Source: Mesorhizobium sp. M3A.F.Ca.ET.080.04.2.1
GTDB lineage: Bacteria > Pseudomonadota > Alphaproteobacteria > Rhizobiales > Rhizobiaceae
Length of the DNA: 64,000 bases
Direction: 5' to 3'
Assembly: GCF_003952525.1 (NCBI RefSeq)
Contig: NZ_CP034451.1
Span: 6,052,501-6,116,500 of the forward strand
This document shows, piece by piece, positions 19,415 through 27,119 of the stretch. The notes beneath the pieces were generated by a model, which did no database searches, was not told where the DNA came from, and saw only the letters and a program-made list of their open reading frames with translations. Every line of letters begins with the position of its first letter. Position 1 is the stretch's first letter. Position numbers and translations under genes: made by a program.

Positions 19415-19972
19415 TCAAGGTTCTTTGAGCTCGGTCATGAACTTGGCGAACGTCATCGAGCCTTCCGGCCACGGGCCAAAGCCGGCATCCTGGTTGAGGT
19501 GGCCGGCCTCGCCGGCGTCGATGAACAGCGATCCCCAGGCGGCGGCAATGTCTTCGGCAACCTCGAAGGCGCAGAACGGATCGTTGCGGCTGGCGATCAC
19601 GATCGACGGAAAGGGCAGGGGATCGCGCAGATAGGGGCCGAAGGTCATCAGATGCCTCGGCCTGATCTCCGGATTGGCAACGTCCGGAGGCGCCACGAAA
19701 AAGGCGCCGGCGACCGGCTTCTTGAACTGCGGAATGGCCTGCACCGCCGCCGCCACGCCAAGCGAATGGGCGACGATCACGACCGGGCGCTCGGCCTCGT
19801 TGACGGCGTTCGCCACGCTCGCCGTCCAATCCTCGCGCACCGGCTTCGTCCATTCGGCCTGCTCGACGCGACGCGCCGTCGACAGCTTCGACTGCCACCG
19901 CGTCTGCCAGTGCTCCGGTCCGGAATTGGTGTAGCCCGGCACGATGAGAATATCTGCATCCTTGACTTTCAT
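19415..19972 (-). CDS. RBBP9/YdeN family alpha/beta hydrolase
   Basis: The 185-residue serine hydrolase is of the RBBP9/YdeN type: ILIVPGYTNSGPEHWQTRW at the N-terminus, nucleophile elbow AHSLG, and the acid/His region SRNDPF and GHLNQDAGFGPW. The physiological substrate is unknown. Two in-frame ATG codons further upstream (19981 and 20011) are alternatives; 19972 is closest to the conserved start. It converges on the aldolase gene. Confidence 0.85.
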   Translation of the reverse strand: MKVKDADILIVPGYTNSGPEHWQTRWQSKLSTARRVEQAEWTKPVREDWTASVANAVNEAERPVVIVAHSLGVAAAVQAIPQFKKPVAGAFFVAPPDVANPEIRPRHLMTFGPYLRDPLPFPSIVIASRNDPFCAFEVAEDIAAAWGSLFIDAGEAGHLNQDAGFGPWPEGSMTFAKFMTELKEP

Positions 19973-20168
19973 GGCGCGCATGTAGCGAGCGGCCTTGTCT
20001 CGTGCAACCATGACGGCGGAGGTGGCACATCACAATTGTGAACAACCTGTTCGATTCTTTCCGACTTGTGTGAACGATCGCAGTGGACGATCTGAAGGGA
20101 GAAGACGAGGACAACAAACCGGGTTACGCACTTCCCATTGGAGTGGCTGCAGCCCAATGGAGAGTTCG

Positions 20169-20981
20169 ATGAGTGAATTGCCTTTTGCCGCGACCACACC
20201 GGTCAGCGTCTCGCGGGTCGGATTGAAGGCGCGTGACGCGGAAAGTCTGGCCGCCTATTACCGCGCCGTTGTCGGCCTGCAGGAGCTGGGCCGCGCCGAC
20301 GGCGCGATCACGCTTGGCGCCGCCAATCGTCCGCTGCTGGTCCTGGAGCAGGACGCCTCGGCGAAACCCGACGATCCGCACAGTGCCGGTCTGTTCCACA
20401 CGGCCTTTCTGGTGCCGTCACGCGCCGATCTCGGCCGCTGGATCAGCCACGCCGCCGCCAAGCGGATCGCCATCGAAGGAGCATCCGACCATCTGGTCAG
20501 CGAGGCGCTTTATCTCACCGATCCCGAGGGCAACGGCATCGAAATCTATGCCGACCGGCGTCCGCAGGACTGGAAATGGAACGGTGACAGAATAGCCATG
20601 TCGACCGAGCGGCTGAACCTGCCGGCGGTTGTTGCCAGCGTGCCGGCAGGCGATGCCGGCTGGCAGGGCGCCCCGGAAAACACCATCGTCGGCCATGTTC
20701 ATCTTCGCGTCGGACGTCCAGAAGACGCCGAGGCCTGGTGGCATGACGAGTTCGGTTTCGACACGGTGGCCAAATATGGCGGCCAAGCGGTGTTCCTGTC
20801 GTCCGGGCACTATCACCATCATATCGGTGCCAATGCCTGGCGCAGCGCCGGCGCCGGCCGTCGCGATCCGTTCCGCTCAGGGCTCGCCTGGGTCGAAATG
20901 CGTTCGGACAATGTGAACGCCGAGAGGACACAGGAAGATCCGTGGGGCACGGTGATCAGGACGGTGCCTGGCAAGGCTTGA
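20169..20981 (+). CDS. VOC family dioxygenase-like protein
   Basis: The 270-residue protein has two VOC (glyoxalase/dioxygenase) modules: residues 15-125 (RVGLKARDAESLAAYYRAVVG, FHTAFLVPSRADL, YLTDPEGNGIEIYADR) and 165-265 (GHVHLRVGRPEDAEAWWHDEFG, FLSSGHYHHHIGAN). Two modules and this order match CatE-like catechol-2,3-dioxygenases. The GHxHHHIG stretch offers metal ligands. The ATG at 20169 with GGAGA upstream is preferred to the ATG 12 bases earlier. Confidence 0.85.
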   Translation: MSELPFAATTPVSVSRVGLKARDAESLAAYYRAVVGLQELGRADGAITLGAANRPLLVLEQDASAKPDDPHSAGLFHTAFLVPSRADLGRWISHAAAKRIAIEGASDHLVSEALYLTDPEGNGIEIYADRRPQDWKWNGDRIAMSTERLNLPAVVASVPAGDAGWQGAPENTIVGHVHLRVGRPEDAEAWWHDEFGFDTVAKYGGQAVFLSSGHYHHHIGANAWRSAGAGRRDPFRSGLAWVEMRSDNVNAERTQEDPWGTVIRTVPGKA

Positions 20982-21029
20982 TCCACTTCAAGCCGAGGCC
21001 AGCGCCGCCCCTTATCCACCGTTCGGGCA

Positions 21030-21055
21030 CCTTCTCCCTGTGAACGGGGAGAAGG
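21030..21055. repeat. Short intergenic hairpin between the VOC gene and purB
   Basis: A perfect 9-bp inverted repeat CCTTCTCCC/GGGAGAAGG with an 8-nt loop sits between two convergent genes. It has no T-run on either side. A similar fragment (GGGGAGAAGGA) occurs near 48599, suggesting a dispersed element; it may still serve as a bidirectional 3' end. Confidence 0.5.
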
Positions 21056-21060
21056 AAAGG

Positions 21061-22368
21061 TCAAGCCTCTCCAAACACCCGCTTGAAGATCGTGTCGACA
21101 TGCTTGGTGTGGTAGCCGAGGTCGAATTTCTCGCGGATATCGGCTTCGGGGAGTGCCGCGGTCACTTCCTTGTCGGCAAGCAGTTCCTCAAGGAAATCAG
21201 CGCCCTGTTCCCACACCTTCATGGCGTTGCGCTGCACCAGCCGATAAGCGTCCTCGCGTGACACGCCGGCCTGTGTCAATGCCAGAAGCACGCGCTGCGA
21301 ATGCACCAGGCCGCGGAACTTGTTCATATTCTTCAGCATGTTGTCGGGATAGACGAGCAGCTTGTCGATGACGCCGGTGAGACGCGACAGCGCGAAGTCG
21401 AGAGTGACCGTCGCATCCGGCCCGATCATGCGTTCGACCGAGGAATGCGAGATGTCGCGTTCGTGCCAGAGCGCCACATTCTCCATGGCAGGCATGGCGA
21501 AGGAGCGCACCATGCGGGCGAGACCGGTGAGATTCTCGGTCAGCACCGGATTCCGCTTGTGCGGCATCGCCGACGAGCCCTTCTGCCCCGGCGAGAAATA
21601 TTCTTCCGCCTCCAGCACCTCGGTGCGCTGCAAATGGCGGATCTCAGTGGCGAGGCGTTCGACCGACGAGGCGATGACGCCGAGCGTGGCGAAGAACATG
21701 GCGTGGCGGTCGCGTGGGATAACCTGGGTCGACACCGGCTCCGGCTGCAGTCCCAGCTTCTTCGCCACATGCTCCTCGACATAGGGATCGATGTTGGCGA
21801 AGGTGCCGACGGCACCGGAAATCGCACAGGTGGCGATATCTTGGCGTGCATGCACCAGCCGCTCCAGGCAGCGCGAGAACTCGGCATAGGCCAAGGCCAG
21901 CTTGACGCCGAAGGTGGTCGGCTCGGCATGGATGCCGTGGCTGCGGCCGATGGTGACGGTGTTCTTATGCTCGAAGGCGCGGCGCTTCAGCGCCGCAAGC
22001 AATGCGTCAAGATCGGCAATCAGGATGTCGCTGGCGCGCGTCAACTGCACGGCAAGGCAGGTGTCGAGCACGTCCGAGGAGGTCATGCCCTGGTGGATAA
22101 ATCGGGCATCGGGTCCGACGAATTCGGCAAGGTGGGTGAGGAAGGCGATGACGTCGTGCTTGGTGACGCGTTCGATCTCGTCGATCTTGTCGACGTCGAA
22201 TTTGGCGGCGCCGCCCTTTTCCCAGATGGTTTTCGCGGCCTCTTTCGGGATGACGCCCAACTCGGCCAGCGCGTCGCAGGCATGCGCCTCGATTTCGAAC
22301 CAGATGCGGAAGCGGGTTTCGGGCGACCAGATGGCGACCATTTCGGGCCGGGAATAGCGAGGGATCAT
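21061..22368 (-). CDS. purB: Adenylosuccinate lyase
   Basis: The 435-residue member of the aspartase/fumarase superfamily catalyses two purine steps (SAICAR to AICAR and adenylosuccinate to AMP). Signatures are MIPRYSRPEMVAIWSPE, HQGMTSSDVLDT, TIGRSHGIHAEPT and the superfamily signature GSSAMPHKRNP. The ATG at 22368 starts the conserved N-terminus; the open frame up to 22530 is not conserved. It is not in the purCSQ unit but is on the same strand about 3 kb away. Confidence 0.97.
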   Translation of the reverse strand: MIPRYSRPEMVAIWSPETRFRIWFEIEAHACDALAELGVIPKEAAKTIWEKGGAAKFDVDKIDEIERVTKHDVIAFLTHLAEFVGPDARFIHQGMTSSDVLDTCLAVQLTRASDILIADLDALLAALKRRAFEHKNTVTIGRSHGIHAEPTTFGVKLALAYAEFSRCLERLVHARQDIATCAISGAVGTFANIDPYVEEHVAKKLGLQPEPVSTQVIPRDRHAMFFATLGVIASSVERLATEIRHLQRTEVLEAEEYFSPGQKGSSAMPHKRNPVLTENLTGLARMVRSFAMPAMENVALWHERDISHSSVERMIGPDATVTLDFALSRLTGVIDKLLVYPDNMLKNMNKFRGLVHSQRVLLALTQAGVSREDAYRLVQRNAMKVWEQGADFLEELLADKEVTAALPEADIREKFDLGYHTKHVDTIFKRVFGEA

Positions 22369-22646
22369 CGTACGGGTCCTGCCTGGGAGAGGTTTTGGCC
22401 GCGTCCTAACAGAGGCCGGTCCAATGCTCAACGTCGCTGGCGCAAACCAGATGCTGGCGCGATTGGTGCTGCGAACCCAAGCGGACTGGCGGCAAGCAGG
22501 GCAGAGATGCCCCATCGGACTGCGTTTCACCTCCCAATTTCATCACTTCCCTGTACGGGAGGGTGAAAACGTCATTCTGCCGCTTCAGGCACGCATCCAA
22601 TATCTTCGCCGTCTGTTGTTGTGGACAACGTCAAGGGAGATCCACC

Positions 22647-22901
22647 ATGACCGACGCCAGCGAAATTCGCGAGCATATGGAAGTAATCGGCGCCGACGGC
22701 GTCCATATCGGCACCGTCGACAGGGTCGATGGCCGGCGCATCAAGCTGACCAAGGCCGACAGCGGCATGGGTTCCCACAAGGGCCATCACCACTACATTC
22801 CGCTGAGCCTGGTGGCCGAGATCGATGGGCAAAAGGTCCGGCTGTCGGCGAACTCGGATGTCGCGGTATCCTTCGAGGAGGAAAAATCCGATCCGACCTG
22901 A
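22647..22901 (+). CDS. DUF2171 PRC-barrel-like small protein
   Basis: The 84-residue protein begins DASEIREHMEVIGADGVHIG and continues TVDRVDGRRIKLTK, the DUF2171 pattern, which resembles a PRC-barrel half. Alphaproteobacteria often carry several such genes; the function is unknown. AAGGGAGA lies just upstream of the ATG at 22647. It stands alone between the divergent purB and the convergent P1 peptidase gene. Confidence 0.85.
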   Translation: MTDASEIREHMEVIGADGVHIGTVDRVDGRRIKLTKADSGMGSHKGHHHYIPLSLVAEIDGQKVRLSANSDVAVSFEEEKSDPT

Positions 22902-22971
22902 TCGGCGCTCTCGGAGCGTCTTGCCGCAGTTCCGGACGCAAGGCCGCCATGGGCGTCCTCAAGGCTCCAGA

Positions 22972-23994
22972 CTAGCGCGACGACCAAACCGGGAAAATAT
23001 CTCCTTCGGCGGGTGTCGCGGCAAAGACGCCTCGGGCGATGGCGCGCGCCATGGTGGCGCCCGCCGCCGTATAGAGGTCGATCGCGGCGTCGGCGCTGAG
23101 TTCGATGCCGCTGCGGCCGGTGGCGAGCGCAAAGACCAGATCGCCATCGGCCGGCGTGTGCGTCGGCCAAATGGCACGCACGAAGCCGTCATGCGCCGCG
23201 ATCGCCAGCCGCTTGGCGGCTGACTTGGAGAGCACGGCGTCCGTTGCGATAACGGCAATGGTGGTGTTGCCACCCTCCACCGCCTGCGCCCCGAAACGGC
23301 GGTCGCGGAATTTCAACAGGATGCGCCGGGCGTCTTCCGGCATTGGATCGGGATAGCCCAGCGCGCCGAATTCCTCGCCGATCTCGAAGGGAGCGGCCCA
23401 GAAATGGCGGCTGCGCCCGACCGTCACCGAGCCGATCGGGTTGACGGCGGCGAGCGCGCCGATGGTGATGCCGCTGTCGAGCAGCGTGGAGGCCGAACCG
23501 AGCCCGCCTTTAAGCCCAGAGGTGAGCGCGCCGGTTCCAGCGCCGGCCGTGCCGATGGGGAAATCGACCGCTGCCGCCTGCACCGCCGCATAGCCGAGTT
23601 CGCGGTAGGGTGGATAGCGGCCCCAATCCTTGTCGCCGGCATTGCGGAGATCGAACAGGATCGCTGCCGGCACGATGGGCACGCGAAAGCCGCCCACCTC
23701 GACGCCGATGTTTCTTTCGCGCAACGCAGCCTGAACGCCTGAGGCCGCATCCAGGCCAAAGGCCGAACCGCCCGAAAGCACAATGGCGTGGACGGTTTCG
23801 ATGGTGTTGTGCGGTTCGAGCAGGTCGGTCTCGCGCGTTCCCGGCGCGCCGCCCAGCACCTGCACTCCGGCCACCGCCGGCTCATCGCACAGGACGACCG
23901 TGACGCCTGATTTCAACTGGGCATCGGCGGCATTGCCGACGCTCAGTCCGGCGACGTCGGTGATCAGGTTGCGCGGCCCGGCGCGGAACATCAC
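22972..23994 (-). CDS. P1 family peptidase (DmpA-like)
   Basis: The 340-residue Ntn-hydrolase is of the P1/DmpA type, whose members self-cleave and act as aminopeptidases, beta-peptidases or amidases (NylC-like). Seen are ITDVAGLSVGNA at the N-terminus, HAIVLSGGSAFGLDAASGV, and GGNTTIAVIATDAVL, where the Thr is the likely nucleophile. It overlaps the upstream solute-binding-protein gene by 4 bp (ATGA), so the two are coupled. No signal peptide, so cytoplasmic. Confidence 0.9.
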   Translation of the reverse strand: MMFRAGPRNLITDVAGLSVGNAADAQLKSGVTVVLCDEPAVAGVQVLGGAPGTRETDLLEPHNTIETVHAIVLSGGSAFGLDAASGVQAALRERNIGVEVGGFRVPIVPAAILFDLRNAGDKDWGRYPPYRELGYAAVQAAAVDFPIGTAGAGTGALTSGLKGGLGSASTLLDSGITIGALAAVNPIGSVTVGRSRHFWAAPFEIGEEFGALGYPDPMPEDARRILLKFRDRRFGAQAVEGGNTTIAVIATDAVLSKSAAKRLAIAAHDGFVRAIWPTHTPADGDLVFALATGRSGIELSADAAIDLYTAAGATMARAIARGVFAATPAEGDIFPVWSSR

Positions 23995-25061
23995 TCCACC
24001 TCCAGCGGCACGAAATGCGTGCCGTCGAAGCGGTAGACGCGAAATGGGTTCTGGGTTAGGTCGCCCTTTTCGTCGAAGCGGATGGTGCCGATCGCGGTTT
24101 CGAAGTCATGCCCGGTCAACGTCTCGGCGAGCGTTTTGCCGGTGCTCTGCGCGTCCGCGAGTGCGGCCTTGGCGATCTCGACCGCCGCATAAGCGGGCAG
24201 CGTATACCCTTCCGGAACGATCTTGCTGGCAGCAAAGGCCTGCACCACCGTCTGATCGGCGATCTCAGCCCATTCGGGTGGCGCGATCATCAGCGTGCCG
24301 GGAGCAAAAGGCACCTCGCCCGGCGGCGTGCGCAGATTTTCACCGCCGGCAAAAGTGATGCCTGCATTGAGAGAGCCGGCATCGCGGCCCATGATGGCGA
24401 TGTCGTCGCCATCGCCCCCGGCGAACACCTTCGTGGCGCCGGCCCTCTTCAGCCGCCCGATCAACGCGATCTGGTTGTCCAGTTGGGGCCGAAACGTGTC
24501 GACGAAGACCGGCTTCAGCGCCGCCTGCTCCGCGGCTGCGCGCAATGTCTCGGCCATCTCGCGGCCGTAGATCGTTCCGTCATCGACAATGGCGAACAAA
24601 TCGTCCTTCCAGAGCCGGGTGAGGATCGTAGCCGCCGCATTGCGTTCGTCATCGCCGCGCGGGCCAAGCCGGTAGACCGGCCAGCCGGTCTTGGCGCGCC
24701 TGTCGGTCAGGCTTTCGGTGCGCACCCCAACCGTGATGACCGGGATATTGGCATCCTTGAGGATCGGAAGCGCTGCCTCGATCGCCTCGGTGCAGAGAAA
24801 GCCGACCACGACATCGACCTTGGCGTCCACGAATTGCCGAGCGGCCGCTGTCCCGCCATCGGCGGTGCAAGCGTCGTCGACGATCTTGAGGGCAAGGCCA
24901 TTCGCCTGCGCCGCCGGGCTGGCGCCGTTCTCGATCTGCTTGCCAAGGACTGCGGAGGGACCGGAGAGCGGTGCCGCGACGCCGACCAGACCGTCGGCAT
25001 GGGCGCTGGCGGCCAGCGAGAGCCAGAACAGCGCGGCCAATGTCGTCGTGATATGGCGCAT
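23991..25061 (-). CDS. ABC transporter substrate-binding protein (branched-chain amino acid type)
   Basis: The 356-residue periplasmic protein has a signal peptide (MRHITTTLAALFWLSLAASAHA) and a type I periplasmic binding fold of the LivJ/Leu-binding class: GVAAPLSGPSAVLGKQIENG, KVDVVVGFLCTEAIEAALPIL, IPVITVGVRTESLT, VFAGGDGDDIAIMGRDAG. No permease or ATPase gene is adjacent; instead it is coupled to a P1 peptidase gene. The ligand is unknown. The ATG at 25061 is chosen because it begins the signal peptide. Confidence 0.9.
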   Translation of the reverse strand: MRHITTTLAALFWLSLAASAHADGLVGVAAPLSGPSAVLGKQIENGASPAAQANGLALKIVDDACTADGGTAAARQFVDAKVDVVVGFLCTEAIEAALPILKDANIPVITVGVRTESLTDRRAKTGWPVYRLGPRGDDERNAAATILTRLWKDDLFAIVDDGTIYGREMAETLRAAAEQAALKPVFVDTFRPQLDNQIALIGRLKRAGATKVFAGGDGDDIAIMGRDAGSLNAGITFAGGENLRTPPGEVPFAPGTLMIAPPEWAEIADQTVVQAFAASKIVPEGYTLPAYAAVEIAKAALADAQSTGKTLAETLTGHDFETAIGTIRFDEKGDLTQNPFRVYRFDGTHFVPLEVE

Positions 25062-25238
25062 TCGGGCGAAAAATTCCTCTGTGCCGAAGCTATAGTCCGA
25101 CACTATTCCAGCAAAGACCTAAAGGCTGGCTAAGCCGGGCGCAACACGCGAATTTGCGGATTGCGGTCAAGCACTTCGCTTGTGGCATGCGATATGCCGC
25201 CATATATAACGAGCTGGTTTTTGACAGGTGGTCATCAG

Positions 25239-25733
25239 GTGCTGAAGATCAATGATATAGGGCCGCAGGCGTATCGCGATGCGATGGCGCATTTTGCCGG
25301 CCATGTTCACGTGGTGACCACCGATGGTCCCGCTGGCCGGCGGGGCGCGACGGTGATCGCGGCCTGCTCGGTGTCCGACACGCCGCCAACCGTGTTGGTC
25401 TGCCTCAACCGCGAAAACCCCAAGAACGAGCCTTTCATCAAGAACGGCAACTTCGCCCTCAACACGCTTGCGTCGGACCAGGAGGCGCTTTCAGCCGGCT
25501 TTTCCGGCATGACCGGCCTACCGCCGGAAGAGCGCTTTGCCCTCGGCGAATGGGATGTGATCTCGACCGGCGCACCGACGCTGAAAGGGGCGCTTGCCGT
25601 CTTCGATTGCGAGATCATCGACACCAAGGATCTCGCCACCCACCGTGTGCTTTTTGGCAAGGTGACAGGTCTGCGCATCGGCGATAATTTGCGGCCGCTG
25701 ATCTATCACAACCGCGGCTATCACGTTCTGTGA
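25239..25733 (+). CDS. Flavin reductase (RutF-like)
   Basis: The ~164-residue protein has the flavin reductase-like FMN-binding domain: YRDAMAHFAGHVHVVTTDGP, RGATVIAACSVSDTPPTVLVC, NREN at the flavin-binding turn and a C-terminal YHNRGYHVL. It supplies reduced FMN to a monooxygenase partner; no monooxygenase is adjacent. The best start is GTG at 25239 with AGGTGG upstream; a TTG at 25161 is possible. It immediately precedes the coxD/coxE remnant and the XdhC genes. Confidence 0.85.
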   Translation: MLKINDIGPQAYRDAMAHFAGHVHVVTTDGPAGRRGATVIAACSVSDTPPTVLVCLNRENPKNEPFIKNGNFALNTLASDQEALSAGFSGMTGLPPEERFALGEWDVISTGAPTLKGALAVFDCEIIDTKDLATHRVLFGKVTGLRIGDNLRPLIYHNRGYHVL

Positions 25734-25762
25734 AGCGGGCAGGCGGCATCCACGGAGACAAG

Positions 25763-26016
25763 ATGACCGCGCCGCGCCTCGCGCCGGAATCGATCGACGA
25801 AACGCTCGACCTTTTGACCGGCGCGGAGTGTGTCGCCGACCGCTCGCTGAGGCGGGCGCCCGGGGCGTCAAGGCGATGCTGCCGCATGTCGACGAGTTCC
25901 GAGCGGTTCACAATCTCGATGCGCTCGCAGACCTCTGCGCTTCGCTCGACCAGCGCCCGGCCTTTTCAGTCGACCCGCGCCGCTGGCTCAGAACTGGCGG
26001 GAAGCGCGCGGAGTAG
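25763..26016 (+). pseudogene. Fused remnants of coxD (MoxR ATPase) and coxE (VWA protein)
   Basis: The first ~29 codons from the ATG at 25763 read like the N-terminus of a MoxR/CoxD AAA+ ATPase (LAPESIDETLDLLTGAECV, then ADRSL) and then break off. From about 25840, in another frame, the sequence reads like the C-terminus of a CoxE von Willebrand factor A protein (EAGARGVKAMLPHVDEFR, then AVHNL) down to a stop at 26014-26016. The Walker motifs and the whole VWA core are missing. The join falls in 25840-25850. This is what one internal deletion across adjacent coxD and coxE would leave. Assignment is from recall of family sequences. Confidence 0.65.
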
Positions 26017-26069
26017 CCATATGTTTGCCGGGAGCGCGGCGAGAGAAACAGATTTTGCGAGAAGCGACG

Positions 26070-26408
26070 ATGGCCAAGAGCATTTATCTCGATGAGGCCC
26101 GCGATCCCTTAATTATCGCGGAAGGCTGGATGAAGGACGGCAAGGATGTCGCCATCGCGACCGTGGTCGAGACCTGGGGCTCGGCGCCGCGTCCGATCGG
26201 CAGTCATCTGGTCATCGACGCCGAAGGCAATTTCCACGGCTCCGTCTCCGGCGGTTGCGTCGAGGGCGCGGTGGTGACGGAGGCGATCGACGTCATCGGC
26301 TCGGGCAAGGCAAGAATGTTGGAGTTTGGGGTCGCCGACGAGACCGCCTGGCAGGTCGGCCTGTCCTGCGGCGGCCGCATCAAGGTCTATGTCGAGCGGC
26401 TGGGCTGA
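26070..26408 (+). CDS. XdhC/CoxI family protein, N-terminal domain
   Basis: The 112-residue protein matches the N-terminal XdhC/CoxI domain: VVETWGSAPRPIGSHLVI, SVSGGCVEGAVV and LSCGGRIKVYVERLG. XdhC proteins bind molybdenum cofactor, help sulfurate it and insert it into xanthine dehydrogenase-type enzymes. Here the N- and C-terminal halves are separate genes 6 bp apart. The ATG at 26070 follows AGAAGCGA. Confidence 0.88.
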   Translation: MAKSIYLDEARDPLIIAEGWMKDGKDVAIATVVETWGSAPRPIGSHLVIDAEGNFHGSVSGGCVEGAVVTEAIDVIGSGKARMLEFGVADETAWQVGLSCGGRIKVYVERLG

Positions 26409-26414
26409 TCATTC

Positions 26415-27119
26415 ATGGACCCCTATGTCCTGAAAACCTTGAACGAAGAACGCCGCGCCCGGCGTGCCGCGGTGCTGGTCACCGATCTCGGTGACGGCCG
26501 CGACCGCGTCGTGCGCGAGGGCGATCACGTGGCAGGCGATCTCGGGGCAGCGGTCGCCACGGCATTCCGCACCGGCAATTCCGCATCCGTCGAAGTGGAA
26601 GGCCGCAGCTTCTTTCTCAATGCGCATCTGCCGCAGCCGCGCCTCGTTGTGATCGGCGCAGTGCATATCAGCCAAGCGCTGGCGCCGATGGCCAGGATCG
26701 CCGGCTATCCGGTCGAGATCATCGATCCGCGCACGGCCTTTGCCACGCCCGAGCGCTTCCCGGATGTCGCACTATATGCCGAATGGCCGCAGGACGTGCT
26801 GAAGCGTGAGCCGCTCGACAGCTACACCGCGCTTGTCGCGGTGACGCATGATCCGAAGATCGACGATTTCGCGCTGAAGGCAGCGCTCGATGCCGGCTGC
26901 TTCTATGTCGGGGCGCTCGGCAGCCGAAAGACCCATGCCAAGCGCGTCGAGCGCCTGCTGGCACTGGGCGCCGGCGCCGATCAGATCGCCCGCATCCACG
27001 CGCCGATCGGGCTCGACATCGGCGCCGCCAGTCCGGGCGAGATCGCCGTCGCCATCCTTGCGCAGACGATCGGTGCATTCCGCTCGCGCGGCCTGGAAGC
27101 GAAAGGCGCCGTGGCGTGA
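26415..27119 (+). CDS. XdhC family protein, C-terminal Rossmann domain
   Basis: The 234-residue protein carries the XdhC C-terminal Rossmann-like domain: LVVIGAVHISQALAPMARIAG, EIIDPRTAFATPERF, VAVTHDPKIDDFALKAAL, YVGALGSRKTHAKR and IGLDIGAASPGEIAVAI. With the preceding short gene it makes up a complete XdhC split into two polypeptides. Its TGA overlaps the GTG start of the next gene (GTGA), so the three genes are translationally coupled. Confidence 0.9.
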   Translation: MDPYVLKTLNEERRARRAAVLVTDLGDGRDRVVREGDHVAGDLGAAVATAFRTGNSASVEVEGRSFFLNAHLPQPRLVVIGAVHISQALAPMARIAGYPVEIIDPRTAFATPERFPDVALYAEWPQDVLKREPLDSYTALVAVTHDPKIDDFALKAALDAGCFYVGALGSRKTHAKRVERLLALGAGADQIARIHAPIGLDIGAASPGEIAVAILAQTIGAFRSRGLEAKGAVA

